From contig NZ_ML133535.1 of assembly GCF_003985145.1 (NCBI RefSeq), positions 110,773 to 174,772 of the forward strand: a stretch of DNA of 64,000 nt, written 5' to 3'. The DNA is from Rhizobium anhuiense. GTDB lineage: Bacteria; Pseudomonadota; Alphaproteobacteria; Rhizobiales; Rhizobiaceae. The position numbers and the translations under genes are program-made. The notes beneath the pieces were generated by a model. The model was not told where the DNA came from and ran no database searches. It saw only the letters and a list, made by a program, of their open reading frames with translations. Shown in pieces: positions 33,191-40,831 of the stretch (its first letter is position 1; every line of letters starts with the position of its first letter).

Positions 33191-33724
33191 TTACTGCTTG
33201 AGGCTGAGCGAACCGTCGGCGACGGAATAGGAGGCGAGCTTCTGCAGGAAGCTCATGCCGACCAGCGTCGTCGTCAGCGCATCGTCCTTGAGGACGAAGG
33301 CTTCGACATCGCGCACACGAATACCGCCGATTTCGATCCGGTCGAGCGTCACATGCGCGGCTTTCGTCTGGCCGTTCGCAGTGTTCACCCCATAGCGGAA
33401 ATCGAGCTGGCTGGCGGTGAAGCCCAATCGGCGGGCGAGCGTCTCGTTGAGCGCCACATAGGTCGCACCGGTATCGATCAGGCCCTGCACCGGTTTGCCG
33501 TTCATCTTGAAGCTGCCGGTATAGTGGCCCTGCGCATCGGCCTGCAGGCGGATCGCATTGCTGCCGGAGACCGGCGCGGATGTTGCGGGCTTGTCGCTCT
33601 CGGTCGATAGGTAATTGGCAGACAATGCATCAGCAGGCTGCTGGCTGGAGCCTTCGAGGAAGGAAGGCACTTGTGTGGCGAGCACCGCGGCGATGCTGGC
33701 GAAAAGGACGGTACGCACGAGCAT
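33191..33724 (-). CDS. Retropepsin-like aspartic protease, TIGR02281 type
   Basis: 177-residue membrane-anchored or exported protein. A hydrophobic N-terminus (TVLFASIAAVLATQVP) precedes a linker rich in Ser, Ala and Pro and a single retropepsin-like domain with the active-site GLIDTGATYVALNE (about residue 86). One Asp per chain implies a homodimer. Function in alphaproteobacteria is unestablished. I give the ATG at 33724; an ATG at 33760 has the better ribosome site (GAGG, six bases) and would add 12 residues, so the start is open. Convergent with deoA. Confidence 0.83.
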   Translation of the reverse strand: MLVRTVLFASIAAVLATQVPSFLEGSSQQPADALSANYLSTESDKPATSAPVSGSNAIRLQADAQGHYTGSFKMNGKPVQGLIDTGATYVALNETLARRLGFTASQLDFRYGVNTANGQTKAAHVTLDRIEIGGIRVRDVEAFVLKDDALTTTLVGMSFLQKLASYSVADGSLSLKQ

Positions 33725-33824
33725 GAAACAGAAATCCTTCCTGTATAAACCCGGCTTCATGCAGGGCCTCATGCTCCAAGCTTGCTAAGCCTCAAGTGCT
33801 GACAAGTTGCTAATATCGATAATG

Positions 33825-33852
33825 AAAAGGCCCGGAATGAACCAGCCGGGCC
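33825..33852 (-). terminator. Rho-independent terminator of upp
   Basis: Read on the minus strand, GGCCCGG-N10-CCGGGCC is followed by TTTT. It lies 36 bp after the upp stop and before the protease gene on the same strand. Confidence 0.85.
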
Positions 33853-33887
33853 GTAAAGTCTTTCGATTTGGTAAAGAAAGGCTGAAA

Positions 33888-34517
33888 CTATTTGGTGCCG
33901 TACATGCGGTCGCCGGCATCGCCGAGGCCGGGCACGATGTAGCCCTTCTCGTTGAGATGACTGTCGATCGATGCGGTGAAGACCGGAACATCGGGATGGG
34001 CGGCGCGGAAGTTGCGGATGCCTTCCGGGGCGGCAAGCAGGCAGAGGAAGCGGATATTGTGGGCGCCGCGCTCCTTGAGCTTGTCGATTGCCGCGATCGA
34101 GGAATTGCCGGTTGCAAGCATCGGGTCGACGACGATGATCAGGCGCTCGGCCACGTCCTCCGGCGCCTTGAAGTAATATTCGACCGGCTGCAGCGTCTCG
34201 TGGTCGCGGTAAACGCCGATATGCGAAACGCGGGCGGAAGGCACGAGATCGAGCATGCCTTCGAGCAGTCCGTTGCCGGCGCGCAGGATCGAGGCGAAGA
34301 CCAGCTTCTTGCCCTCGAGGATCGGCGACTCCATCGTCTGCAGCGGCGTTTCGATCGTTTCCATCGTCAGTTCGAGATCGCGGGTCACCTCGTAACAGAG
34401 CAGCGTCGAGATTTCGCGCAACAACCGCCGGAAACTCCCCGTCGATGTCTCCTTGCGTCGCATGATGGTGAGCTTGTGCTGCACCAGCGGGTGATCGATG
34501 ACCGTGACGCCGTCCAT
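33888..34517 (-). CDS. upp: Uracil phosphoribosyltransferase
   Basis: Makes UMP from uracil and PRPP in pyrimidine salvage. 209 residues. HPLVQHKLTIMRRKETST near the N-terminus and the PRPP-binding VVDPMLATGNSS (about residue 130) are diagnostic; GDAGDRMYGTK is the usual C-terminus. ATG at 34517 is preferred to 34532, which lies directly on the ribosome site. 93 bp downstream of add on the same strand; ends in a terminator. Confidence 0.97.
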   Translation of the reverse strand: MDGVTVIDHPLVQHKLTIMRRKETSTGSFRRLLREISTLLCYEVTRDLELTMETIETPLQTMESPILEGKKLVFASILRAGNGLLEGMLDLVPSARVSHIGVYRDHETLQPVEYYFKAPEDVAERLIIVVDPMLATGNSSIAAIDKLKERGAHNIRFLCLLAAPEGIRNFRAAHPDVPVFTASIDSHLNEKGYIVPGLGDAGDRMYGTK

Positions 34518-34610
34518 GGGGAAGCCTTTCATTCTTTCTATCGACTGTTTCTTTCACGGAAATCGGCCCGACTGCAAGAGTGGAGGCCAATCTTCCCCAG
34601 CCTCTCGTCC

Positions 34611-35579
34611 TTAAATCCGGGCAAGCAGGGCCTTGCGTGTCTCCTCGTCGACGAAGGCCGCTTCGATCGCCGTTTGTGTCATGCCGTTGATCTCGGCGTC
34701 GCTGAAGCCGAAGGCTCCGGCGGCAAGTTCGTATTCCCGCTCCAGCGAGGTATGGAAGAAGGGCGGATCGTCCGAGCTGATCGTCACCCTGACGCCTGCT
34801 TCCTTCAGCCGGCGCAGCGGATGGGAGGCGAAATCGGGAAAGACTCCGAGCGCGATATTGGAGCCCGGGCAGACCTCGAGCACGGTGCCGAGATCGGCAA
34901 GCCGCTTCACCAGATCGATATCCTCAACGGCGCGCACGCCATGGCCGATGCGCGAAGGACGCACCGCATCGAGCGCGTCGGTAACGCTGAACGCGCCGCA
35001 GACCTCACCGGCATGGATGGTCAGCCCCAGGCCGGCATCCCGGGCGATATCGAAGGCACGGGCGTAGTCGGCGACGCGCCCCATGCGCTCCTCGCCGGCA
35101 AGGTTGAAGCCTGTTATCAGAGGATTGCCGGCCTTAACAGCATATTCGGCAGCACCTATCACGCTCTCCGGGCCGAAATGCCGCTCGCCGGTGACGATCA
35201 GCCGAGCCTCGATGCCGCTCTTTTCCCTGGCCCGCCGGATGCCTTCGCAGATACCTGACATATAGGCGTCGGCCCCCAGTCCGATGCGCTTGCCGTGGTC
35301 GGGCGAAACGATGAGTTCGCTGTAGATCGTATTGATGCCGGCGAGTTCGTCGAGATAGGTCTCGGTTAGAAGCGCATAGTCCTCTTCGGTTCTGTAGACC
35401 TCGGAAATCTTGTCATAACATACGAGGAAGCTTGCGAAATCATGCCAGACATAGGCCCCGTCGCGAAGCTCCGCGCTGATGTCGACGCCGTATTTCCGTG
35501 CCTGCGCCGCGGTCAGAGCTGGCGGCGCCGCACCCTCCAGATGGCAGTGCAGTTCGACCTTCTTCAAATGCGATGTCAC
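34611..35579 (-). CDS. add: Adenosine deaminase
   Basis: Deaminates adenosine and deoxyadenosine to (deoxy)inosine. 322 residues. Zinc and catalytic residues are seen in ELHCHLEGA (residues 10-18), HAGEVCG, RIGHGVRA and SSDDPPFF. It starts with GTG overlapping the deoB stop by 4 bp (GTGA), so it is coupled to deoB. Its product feeds purine nucleoside phosphorylase encoded across the strand. Confidence 0.95.
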   Translation of the reverse strand: MTSHLKKVELHCHLEGAAPPALTAAQARKYGVDISAELRDGAYVWHDFASFLVCYDKISEVYRTEEDYALLTETYLDELAGINTIYSELIVSPDHGKRIGLGADAYMSGICEGIRRAREKSGIEARLIVTGERHFGPESVIGAAEYAVKAGNPLITGFNLAGEERMGRVADYARAFDIARDAGLGLTIHAGEVCGAFSVTDALDAVRPSRIGHGVRAVEDIDLVKRLADLGTVLEVCPGSNIALGVFPDFASHPLRRLKEAGVRVTISSDDPPFFHTSLEREYELAAGAFGFSDAEINGMTQTAIEAAFVDEETRKALLARI

Positions 35580-36796
35580 AGAAAACTCCTTCCGTGCGGT
35601 CCGGTTGGAATGCCCAGATGCCGTGCGATACTCTCGCCAATATCGGCATAGCTGCGGCGCACGCCGATCGAGCGCGACCGGATGCCGGGGCCGTAGGCGA
35701 TGACAGGCACGCGCTCGCGCGTATGGTCCGTGCCACGCCAGGTCGGATCGCAGCCATGATCGGCGGTGAGCACGACGAGATCGCCAGGCTTCAGTTTCTT
35801 ATGGACTTCGGGCAAGCGCGCGTCGAAAGCTTCGAGTGCCGCGGCATAGCCCGGCACATCGCGGCGATGGCCGTAGATCATGTCGAAATCGACGAAATTG
35901 GTGAAGACGAGATCGCCGTCCTCAGCCTCGTCGATGGCCGCGAGCGACGCATCCATCAGCGCCTCATTGCCGTTTGCCTTGATGACCCTGGAAATGCCCT
36001 GATGTGCGAAGATGTCACCGATCTTTCCCACAGCATGCACATGCCGGCCGTGTTCGATCAGCCGGTCGAGCAGTGTCGGCTCGGGCGGCAGCACGGAGAA
36101 GTCACGCCGGTTTCCGGTACGCTGGAAGGTAGAGGCGGACTGACCGATAAAGGGTCGGGCGATGACGCGGCCGATATTGTGGGAATCGAGCAGCCCCCGG
36201 GCCAAACGGCAAAACGCCAGCAGGCGATCGAGGCCGAAATGCTCCTCGTGCGCCGCGACCTGGAAGACGGAATCCGAGGACGTGTAGCAGATCGGCTTGC
36301 CGGTGCGGATATGGTCCTCGCCGAGCCGGGCGATGATCTCCGTTCCCGAGGCATGGCAATTACCGAGAATGCCGGGCACATCGGCCGCCATGCACAGCGC
36401 CTCGATGAATTCGGCAGGAAAGGCGTCGCCCTCCATCGGGAAATAACCCCAATCGAAACTGACAGGTGTTCCCGCGATCTCCCAATGGCCTGACGGCGTA
36501 TCCTTGCCGCGGGAGATTTCGGTGGCGGCGCCATAAATGCCGTAGACCTTCTCCGGGATAGGCATGCCGGCCGGAAAACGGCCTGAGGCGGATCGCGCGA
36601 TCTGCATGAGCCCGAGTTCCGACATATTGGGCAGGGAAAGCGGTCCTTCGCGCAAACCAGCGCGGTCTCCGGCTCCGGCGGCGCAGAACTCGGCGATATG
36701 GCCGAGCGTATCGGCGCCCTCGTCACCATAGGCCGCCGCATCCGGCGCCCCGCCGACGCCGAAGGAATCCAGAACGAAAAGAAAGGCACGCGCCAT
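35576..36796 (-). CDS. deoB: Phosphopentomutase
   Basis: Interconverts (deoxy)ribose-1-phosphate and -5-phosphate, linking the phosphorylases to deoC and the pentose phosphate pathway. 406 residues, alkaline phosphatase superfamily with two Mn ions: FVLDSFGVGGAPDA at the N-terminus carries the first Asp ligand, SGKDTPSGHWE-type context (here RGKDTPSGHWE) the catalytic Thr, and TADHGCDPTW the C-terminal ligands. First gene of deoB-add-upp on the minus strand. Confidence 0.96.
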   Translation of the reverse strand: MARAFLFVLDSFGVGGAPDAAAYGDEGADTLGHIAEFCAAGAGDRAGLREGPLSLPNMSELGLMQIARSASGRFPAGMPIPEKVYGIYGAATEISRGKDTPSGHWEIAGTPVSFDWGYFPMEGDAFPAEFIEALCMAADVPGILGNCHASGTEIIARLGEDHIRTGKPICYTSSDSVFQVAAHEEHFGLDRLLAFCRLARGLLDSHNIGRVIARPFIGQSASTFQRTGNRRDFSVLPPEPTLLDRLIEHGRHVHAVGKIGDIFAHQGISRVIKANGNEALMDASLAAIDEAEDGDLVFTNFVDFDMIYGHRRDVPGYAAALEAFDARLPEVHKKLKPGDLVVLTADHGCDPTWRGTDHTRERVPVIAYGPGIRSRSIGVRRSYADIGESIARHLGIPTGPHGRSFL

Positions 36797-36881
36797 TTTA
36801 CACCCGAAAGAGCCGATCGCCGCAATATCGAAGGCGGTTGAGATCCAGCCATATAATGCTGGGGCCGGCTTGGCAAATTGC

Positions 36882-36918
36882 AGCGCCGCGCATCTGTTTC
36901 AGACGCGCAAAGGACGCT
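36882..36918. repeat. AGCGCCGCGC...AAGGACGCT intergenic repeat, copy 2
   Basis: AGCGCCGCGC, then a hairpin GCGCATCT-N5-AGACGCGC with one mismatch, then AAAGGACGCT. Shares both flanks with the element at 10197-10245 but lacks its outer CTAG arms. Located between deoB and the TadG-like gene. Confidence 0.75.
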
Positions 36919-36950
36919 TCAACACTTCGCAGAGAAGAAGGGAAGGGCGG

Positions 36951-37532
36951 TCAGCAGTCGCCGCAGGGGATCGAGTCGCCTTGCCGCTGGCGATAGTAAT
37001 AGCTGCGGCTGATGGTGATCGTGCGCATGCCGTCCGGCATGAAGTTCGGCGCGAACAGGAACATCGTATAGGGAATGCTAACCTCGGTGCGGACCAGGAA
37101 GCTGTTTGCCGTCTTCATGTCAGACGGCACGTTGCTCACTGTGGCGTTCTTGGCATAGGGCACAGTCCCGTCCTGGGCCCAGGACCAGAGCACTTTCGCA
37201 TTGGCGCCGGCGTCGATGGTAATCCCGGTGATCTTCATCGTCAGCGTCGTCGCGCTGTAGGGCACGAAGATCGCGGTTGCGACCGATGGCATCTGCGCGA
37301 GCGCGCTCTTGGTAACAGACTGCTGCTGGGTGATGAGGTCGGCCACTGACCCCGCGGCGCGCGTCACACGCTTGCTGACGCTGAGGCCGATCGTGATTTC
37401 GAAAGCACCGATATAGAGCATGACGAGTACGGGAAAGAGGATCGCAAATTCGATCGCTCCGGCACCTTTGCGGTCTCGGATGAGTCGCCGCGCCGTCAGT
37501 ACGAGTCTGGTGAATGGGTTGCGCAGCGCCAT
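36951..37532 (-). CDS. TadE/TadG-like pilus assembly protein, distal copy
   Basis: 193-residue pseudopilin-like protein. After a basic N-terminus, the processing-like site RKGAGAIEFAILFPVLVMLY (about residues 22-41) is followed by a single membrane helix; the remainder is periplasmic and ends SIPCGDC, with two Cys that may form a disulfide. Overlaps the upstream TadE-like gene by one base (TAATG). With TadE it is thought to help Flp pilus assembly. Named TadE/TadG-like because the subclasses are hard to separate by eye. Confidence 0.86.
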   Translation of the reverse strand: MALRNPFTRLVLTARRLIRDRKGAGAIEFAILFPVLVMLYIGAFEITIGLSVSKRVTRAAGSVADLITQQQSVTKSALAQMPSVATAIFVPYSATTLTMKITGITIDAGANAKVLWSWAQDGTVPYAKNATVSNVPSDMKTANSFLVRTEVSIPYTMFLFAPNFMPDGMRTITISRSYYYRQRQGDSIPCGDC

Positions 37533-38167
37533 TATGGATACTGCTCGTTCTGGAAGGCCGCGGTCGCGACGATCAGATATTGGCTGGGCATCGAACCGTC
37601 GGAGGGACGTATCGTGGTGATATAGGGCCTGACCAGATCCGTGATGATTTCCCAGCGGTAGTAGGCGCGCACCATGTTGATGGTGCCGGCGCCACCTGGC
37701 GCGTATTTGAAGGCAGCCGGGTTGATGTCGGCATATCTGTCGGTGGAAAGCTTGGGGATCGTCGTCGGAATGGCCGAGAAAGTGCTGAACGTCTGTACAT
37801 CCAGATACAGCTTGCTCGGCGTGGCGACCTCGCTCGCCGAGCAGCTGATCAGGATCGAGATTTCATCGCAGAAAGCCTGGCGGAATTGCGCCTGGTTCAT
37901 ATCGGTCGTGCGGCCGAGATTGTAGGTGATCTGCCCGGTCCGCATCCGGCGGCTCATCGTATCGACGGCGTTGGACACGAGTTCCTCGGCGGCGAAGGCG
38001 ACGAAGGTTTCGAGGATTGCGAAAATCACCAGAAAATAGGGAATGGCGAGCAGGGCGAATTCGATCGCCGCTGCGCCATCGCGCGAACGGGCGAGACCGC
38101 GAAACCATGAGAAACGGATTGGCGCGGAGACGCGCGCTTTATCCGTTTTCTGATCAATTACCGTCAT
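37532..38167 (-). CDS. TadE-like pilus assembly protein
   Basis: 211 residues. The motif RDGAAAIEFALLAIPYFLVI at about residues 30-49 is the TadE signature, a pilin-like cleavage site with Glu five residues after it. The ATG at 38167 has only a close AGG; a GTG ten codons upstream is possible. It precedes the TadG-like gene and follows, by 114 bp, the secretin N-domain gene. All three are divergent from pilA and cpaABCDEF-tadBC. Confidence 0.86.
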   Translation of the reverse strand: MTVIDQKTDKARVSAPIRFSWFRGLARSRDGAAAIEFALLAIPYFLVIFAILETFVAFAAEELVSNAVDTMSRRMRTGQITYNLGRTTDMNQAQFRQAFCDEISILISCSASEVATPSKLYLDVQTFSTFSAIPTTIPKLSTDRYADINPAAFKYAPGGAGTINMVRAYYRWEIITDLVRPYITTIRPSDGSMPSQYLIVATAAFQNEQYP

Positions 38168-38281
38168 TACCTGGATCCGAGCGACATTCTCCGTCCGCCA
38201 CACTAGGAGCCGTTCGTTGATTTTCCGTTTCAACCTGACACGACGATTTTAACGAATGGTCGAAGAACTGAAGTAAACCGA

Positions 38282-38692
38282 TCAGGGCGAGGCGGCGGCG
38301 GTGGTCGCTTGCTGTGCGTGCTGCTCGCAATTCGGCGTGCACGACAGCACGGAGCGCTCGGTCTGCCGATAGACGCGCACCGTATTGCCTTCGTCAATCG
38401 ACACCAGGATGCGTTCGTCGAGGATCGCATTGCCGTCGGCATCGAGAAGGACCAGATTGGTGGTGCCGAAGCTGCGTCCCGTCAGCACGATGGTCTTGGC
38501 GTCGGCGACGGTCGCATCGGCGACCTTGGCGTTGCCGACGATGACCTTGCTGACGGGGCGGTCGAGTTTCAATACGCGCGCGTGATCCATATAAACACGC
38601 AGCATGTCATCGTCTGCGGCCGCGGAAACTCCCGAAACACCGAAAACGGCGATCATGCCGGCAAAGAAAATGGTTTTGCCGCTCGATGACAT
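38282..38692 (-). CDS. Stand-alone secretin N-terminal domain protein (pilus assembly)
   Basis: 136-residue exported protein: signal peptide residues 1-25 (KTIFFAGMIAVFGVSGVSAA), then a domain like the N-terminal part of CpaC/RcpA secretins (VSKVIVGNAKVADATVAD, FGTTNLVLLDADGNAI). It lacks the secretin ring domain. C-terminal tail CTPNCEQHAQQATTAAASP contains two Cys. GAGG lies five bases before the ATG at 38692. It may act at the outer-membrane secretin CpaC encoded across the intergenic region; the role is inferred. Confidence 0.82.
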   Translation of the reverse strand: MSSSGKTIFFAGMIAVFGVSGVSAAADDDMLRVYMDHARVLKLDRPVSKVIVGNAKVADATVADAKTIVLTGRSFGTTNLVLLDADGNAILDERILVSIDEGNTVRVYRQTERSVLSCTPNCEQHAQQATTAAASP

Positions 38693-39071
38693 TTGGTCCT
38701 CTTTCACGATCACAGCGCAATATCCGCATAGAATGGAAAAAAATGGTGAACGAAGCCTTAAGCCTGGCATCCTGTTCCGAGATGAAGCGCAATGATCCGA
38801 TTTGGCACGGGTTTAGAGTGATACACGTCTCGGTTGGAGGTGGAATCTGCGCTATTTCCGGATGAACGCACCTGTTATTCCAGGAATATCATTAAATATT
38901 GAGGTAAGTGTGCAAGAAAATACTGACTCTACAAAGGCCTGTTGCCTCATTCGCATCTCGTTAACTCTTTTCCTTAAGCCGATGGAAACGGCCATTCGCT
39001 AGGTTGCAGTCATCCGATCAACGGCAACAGTTGGCGGACGTGCTGAACATCAACTGGAGTTAGGAGTTACC
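38693..39071. other. 379-bp divergent promoter region of the pilus locus
   Basis: No gene seen. The half near pilA is AT-rich and contains GTTAACTCTTTTCCTTAA (38959-38976), two TTAA boxes nine bases apart; this is two bases too wide for a full CtrA site. The pilA ribosome site TAGGAG lies just before 39072. Confidence 0.5.
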
Positions 39072-39257
39072 ATGACCAAGCTTTTTAGCCGTTTTCTGAA
39101 GGACGAATCCGGCGCGACCGCAATCGAATACGGCCTGATCGCCGCTCTCATTTCCGTAGCGCTCATCACCGGCGCAACGAGCCTGGGCAACAGCATCAGC
39201 ACCACGTTCAACAATCTCAGCACCAAGATGAATACCGGCGTTACCGCGTCGAACTAA
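39072..39257 (+). CDS. pilA: Flp-family type IVb pilin
   Basis: 61-residue major pilin precursor. Short basic leader ends in KDESG, cut before ATAIEYGLIAALISVALI, which carries the Glu5 and Tyr6 of the Flp motif and the assembly helix. CpaA encoded just downstream is the expected peptidase. The ribosome site AGGAG is seven bases before the ATG. A strong terminator at 39322-39352 separates it from cpaA, consistent with high expression of the subunit alone. Confidence 0.96.
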   Translation: MTKLFSRFLKDESGATAIEYGLIAALISVALITGATSLGNSISTTFNNLSTKMNTGVTASN

Positions 39258-39321
39258 GACAAAGGCCGTCGGGCGGCGACCAATAATACGGCCGGATTCA
39301 CTCTGACCGATCTATCGAGTG

Positions 39322-39352
39322 GGCTCACAGGCTGAACGGCCGTGAGCCTTTT
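39322..39352 (+). terminator. Rho-independent terminator of pilA
   Basis: Stem GGCTCAC(A)GGC / GCCGTGAGCC followed by TTTT, 65 bp after the pilA stop. It also contains the GTG at 39342 that could otherwise be taken as the cpaA start. Confidence 0.85.
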
Positions 39353-39380
39353 CGCATCAAGTCACGATCGGGGTATACGC

Positions 39381-39893
39381 ATGATCGCAACTGCAGTCTT
39401 CGTGATACTGCCATTCTGCCTCGCTATGGCCGCGTTCTCGGATCTGTTCACCATGACGATCCCGAACCGCGTATCTCTGATCCTCATTGTTTCCTTCTTC
39501 CTCCTTGCACCGCTCTCTGGCCTGGCCTTGGGTGCGATCGGCATGCATCTTGCGGCCGCTGCCATCGTGTTTTGCGTCTGCTTCGCTCTTTTTGCATTCA
39601 ATGTGATGGGCGGCGGCGACGCCAAACTGTTGAGCGCCACCGCTCTCTGGTTCGGCCTGAACCAATCCCTCGCCTTCCTGATGCTTGATGTCGCCGCCAT
39701 CGGCGGCCTGATCACCTTGCTGATCTTGCTGGTGAGAGCGCAATCGAACACCATCCTGGCCATCGGCCTGCCGGTTCCGAATTCGGTCCTTCTCGCCAAG
39801 AAGATCCCCTACGGCATCGCGATCGCGATCGGCGGCTTCATGGCCTTTCCTTCGTCGCCGCTGTTCCTCGCCGCGTTGGAAAGCCTGAAATAA
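39381..39893 (+). CDS. cpaA: Prepilin peptidase CpaA/TadV
   Basis: 170-residue polytopic membrane aspartic protease that processes Flp prepilin and TadE-type pseudopilins. The two active-site Asp are in AFSDLFTMTIPNRVS and MGGGDAKLLSA. About five membrane helices. ATG at 39381 is chosen because the upstream GTG (39342) sits in the pilA terminator; GGGG lies eight bases upstream. Small size without an N-methylase domain is normal for CpaA. Confidence 0.93.
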   Translation: MIATAVFVILPFCLAMAAFSDLFTMTIPNRVSLILIVSFFLLAPLSGLALGAIGMHLAAAAIVFCVCFALFAFNVMGGGDAKLLSATALWFGLNQSLAFLMLDVAAIGGLITLLILLVRAQSNTILAIGLPVPNSVLLAKKIPYGIAIAIGGFMAFPSSPLFLAALESLK

Positions 39894-39935
39894 CGGCATT
39901 TTAAATGCTCGTTAACTTAAAATGTAAGCGTTCCA

Positions 39936-39943
39936 TTAACCAT
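39936..39943 (+). promoter_or_regulatory. Possible CtrA half-site upstream of cpaB
   Basis: TTAACCAT, the core of the alphaproteobacterial CtrA motif, lies 61 bp before the cpaB start in an AT-rich segment that also has GTTAACTTAA at 39911-39920. CtrA control of pilus genes is known in Caulobacter; here it is inferred from the motif only. Confidence 0.35.
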
Positions 39944-40003
39944 AATTATACCAATTGCTGAGCATTCTGCAGGGCGAACATATCGTGCCCTGAGGAATGA
40001 TCG

Positions 40004-40819
40004 ATGAAACCGGCCCGCCTTATAATCTTAGCTGTCGCCGTGGTGGCGGCCGGCCTTGCCGGCCTCTTGGCGATGCAGATGGCAGGCCGTGGTGGTGTCG
40101 TCACCCAGGTCCAGTCGGTCATCGAGAAGGAGCCGACCGTCAACATCCTCGTCTCGAGCGCCAATCTGCCGGTCGGCGCAAGGCTGGATGAAAAGTCGAT
40201 ACACTGGATGGCCTGGCCGCAAGGCGGTGTCGTCCCGGGCCTCATCACCGAAGCCGACAAGCCGGATGCGATCAAGGATCTGCAGGGCGCCGTCGTGCGT
40301 CTTCCGATCTTCGAAGGCGAACCGATCCGGCCGGAAAAGGTTGCCGATTCCAACAGCCGCATCCTCTCCTCACTGTTGCCGGCCGGCAAGCGCGCCGTCG
40401 CGACCGAGATATCGGTGGCAACAGGCGCCGGCGGTTTCATCCTGCCGAACGACCGTGTCGACGTCATCATGGTCCGCAAGGGCGCTGAGGCCGACAAGCT
40501 CATCACCGAAACCGTGCTGAGCAATGTCCGCGTTCTCGCCATCGACCAGCAGATCCAGGAAAAGGACGACGGTTCGAAATCGGTGGTCGGCACCACCGCG
40601 ACGCTCGAGCTCACGCCCGACCAGACGAAGGTTCTCGCCGTCGCCCAGCAGATGGCGGACCGGCTGTCGCTGGCGCTGCGCTCGGTCGCCGATGCGCAGG
40701 AGCAGGATACCAGTGCAGCCGACTATCTCCTGAGCGGCGACAACGGCAGTGCGATCATTCAGGTCATCAAATCAGGCGCCATCGTCACGGATGCCAGCGC
40801 AGCACCGAAGGCGGAGTAA
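40004..40819 (+). CDS. cpaB: Flp pilus assembly protein CpaB/RcpC
   Basis: 271-residue periplasmic protein with an N-terminal anchor (LIILAVAVVAAGLAGLLAM) and a SAF-type domain (residues 45-110, ANLPVGARLDEKSIHWMAWP) followed by the RcpC domain. Thought to link the secretin to the inner-membrane machine. Starts the cpaB-F block; cpaC follows 12 bp later. Confidence 0.94.
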   Translation: MKPARLIILAVAVVAAGLAGLLAMQMAGRGGVVTQVQSVIEKEPTVNILVSSANLPVGARLDEKSIHWMAWPQGGVVPGLITEADKPDAIKDLQGAVVRLPIFEGEPIRPEKVADSNSRILSSLLPAGKRAVATEISVATGAGGFILPNDRVDVIMVRKGAEADKLITETVLSNVRVLAIDQQIQEKDDGSKSVVGTTATLELTPDQTKVLAVAQQMADRLSLALRSVADAQEQDTSAADYLLSGDNGSAIIQVIKSGAIVTDASAAPKAE

Positions 40820-40831
40820 AAGGACGTGCAA

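Noticed and set aside
38959..38976. Full CtrA site (TTAA-N7-TTAA) upstream of pilA
   Set aside because: The two TTAA boxes are nine bases apart, not seven, so it does not fit the consensus.
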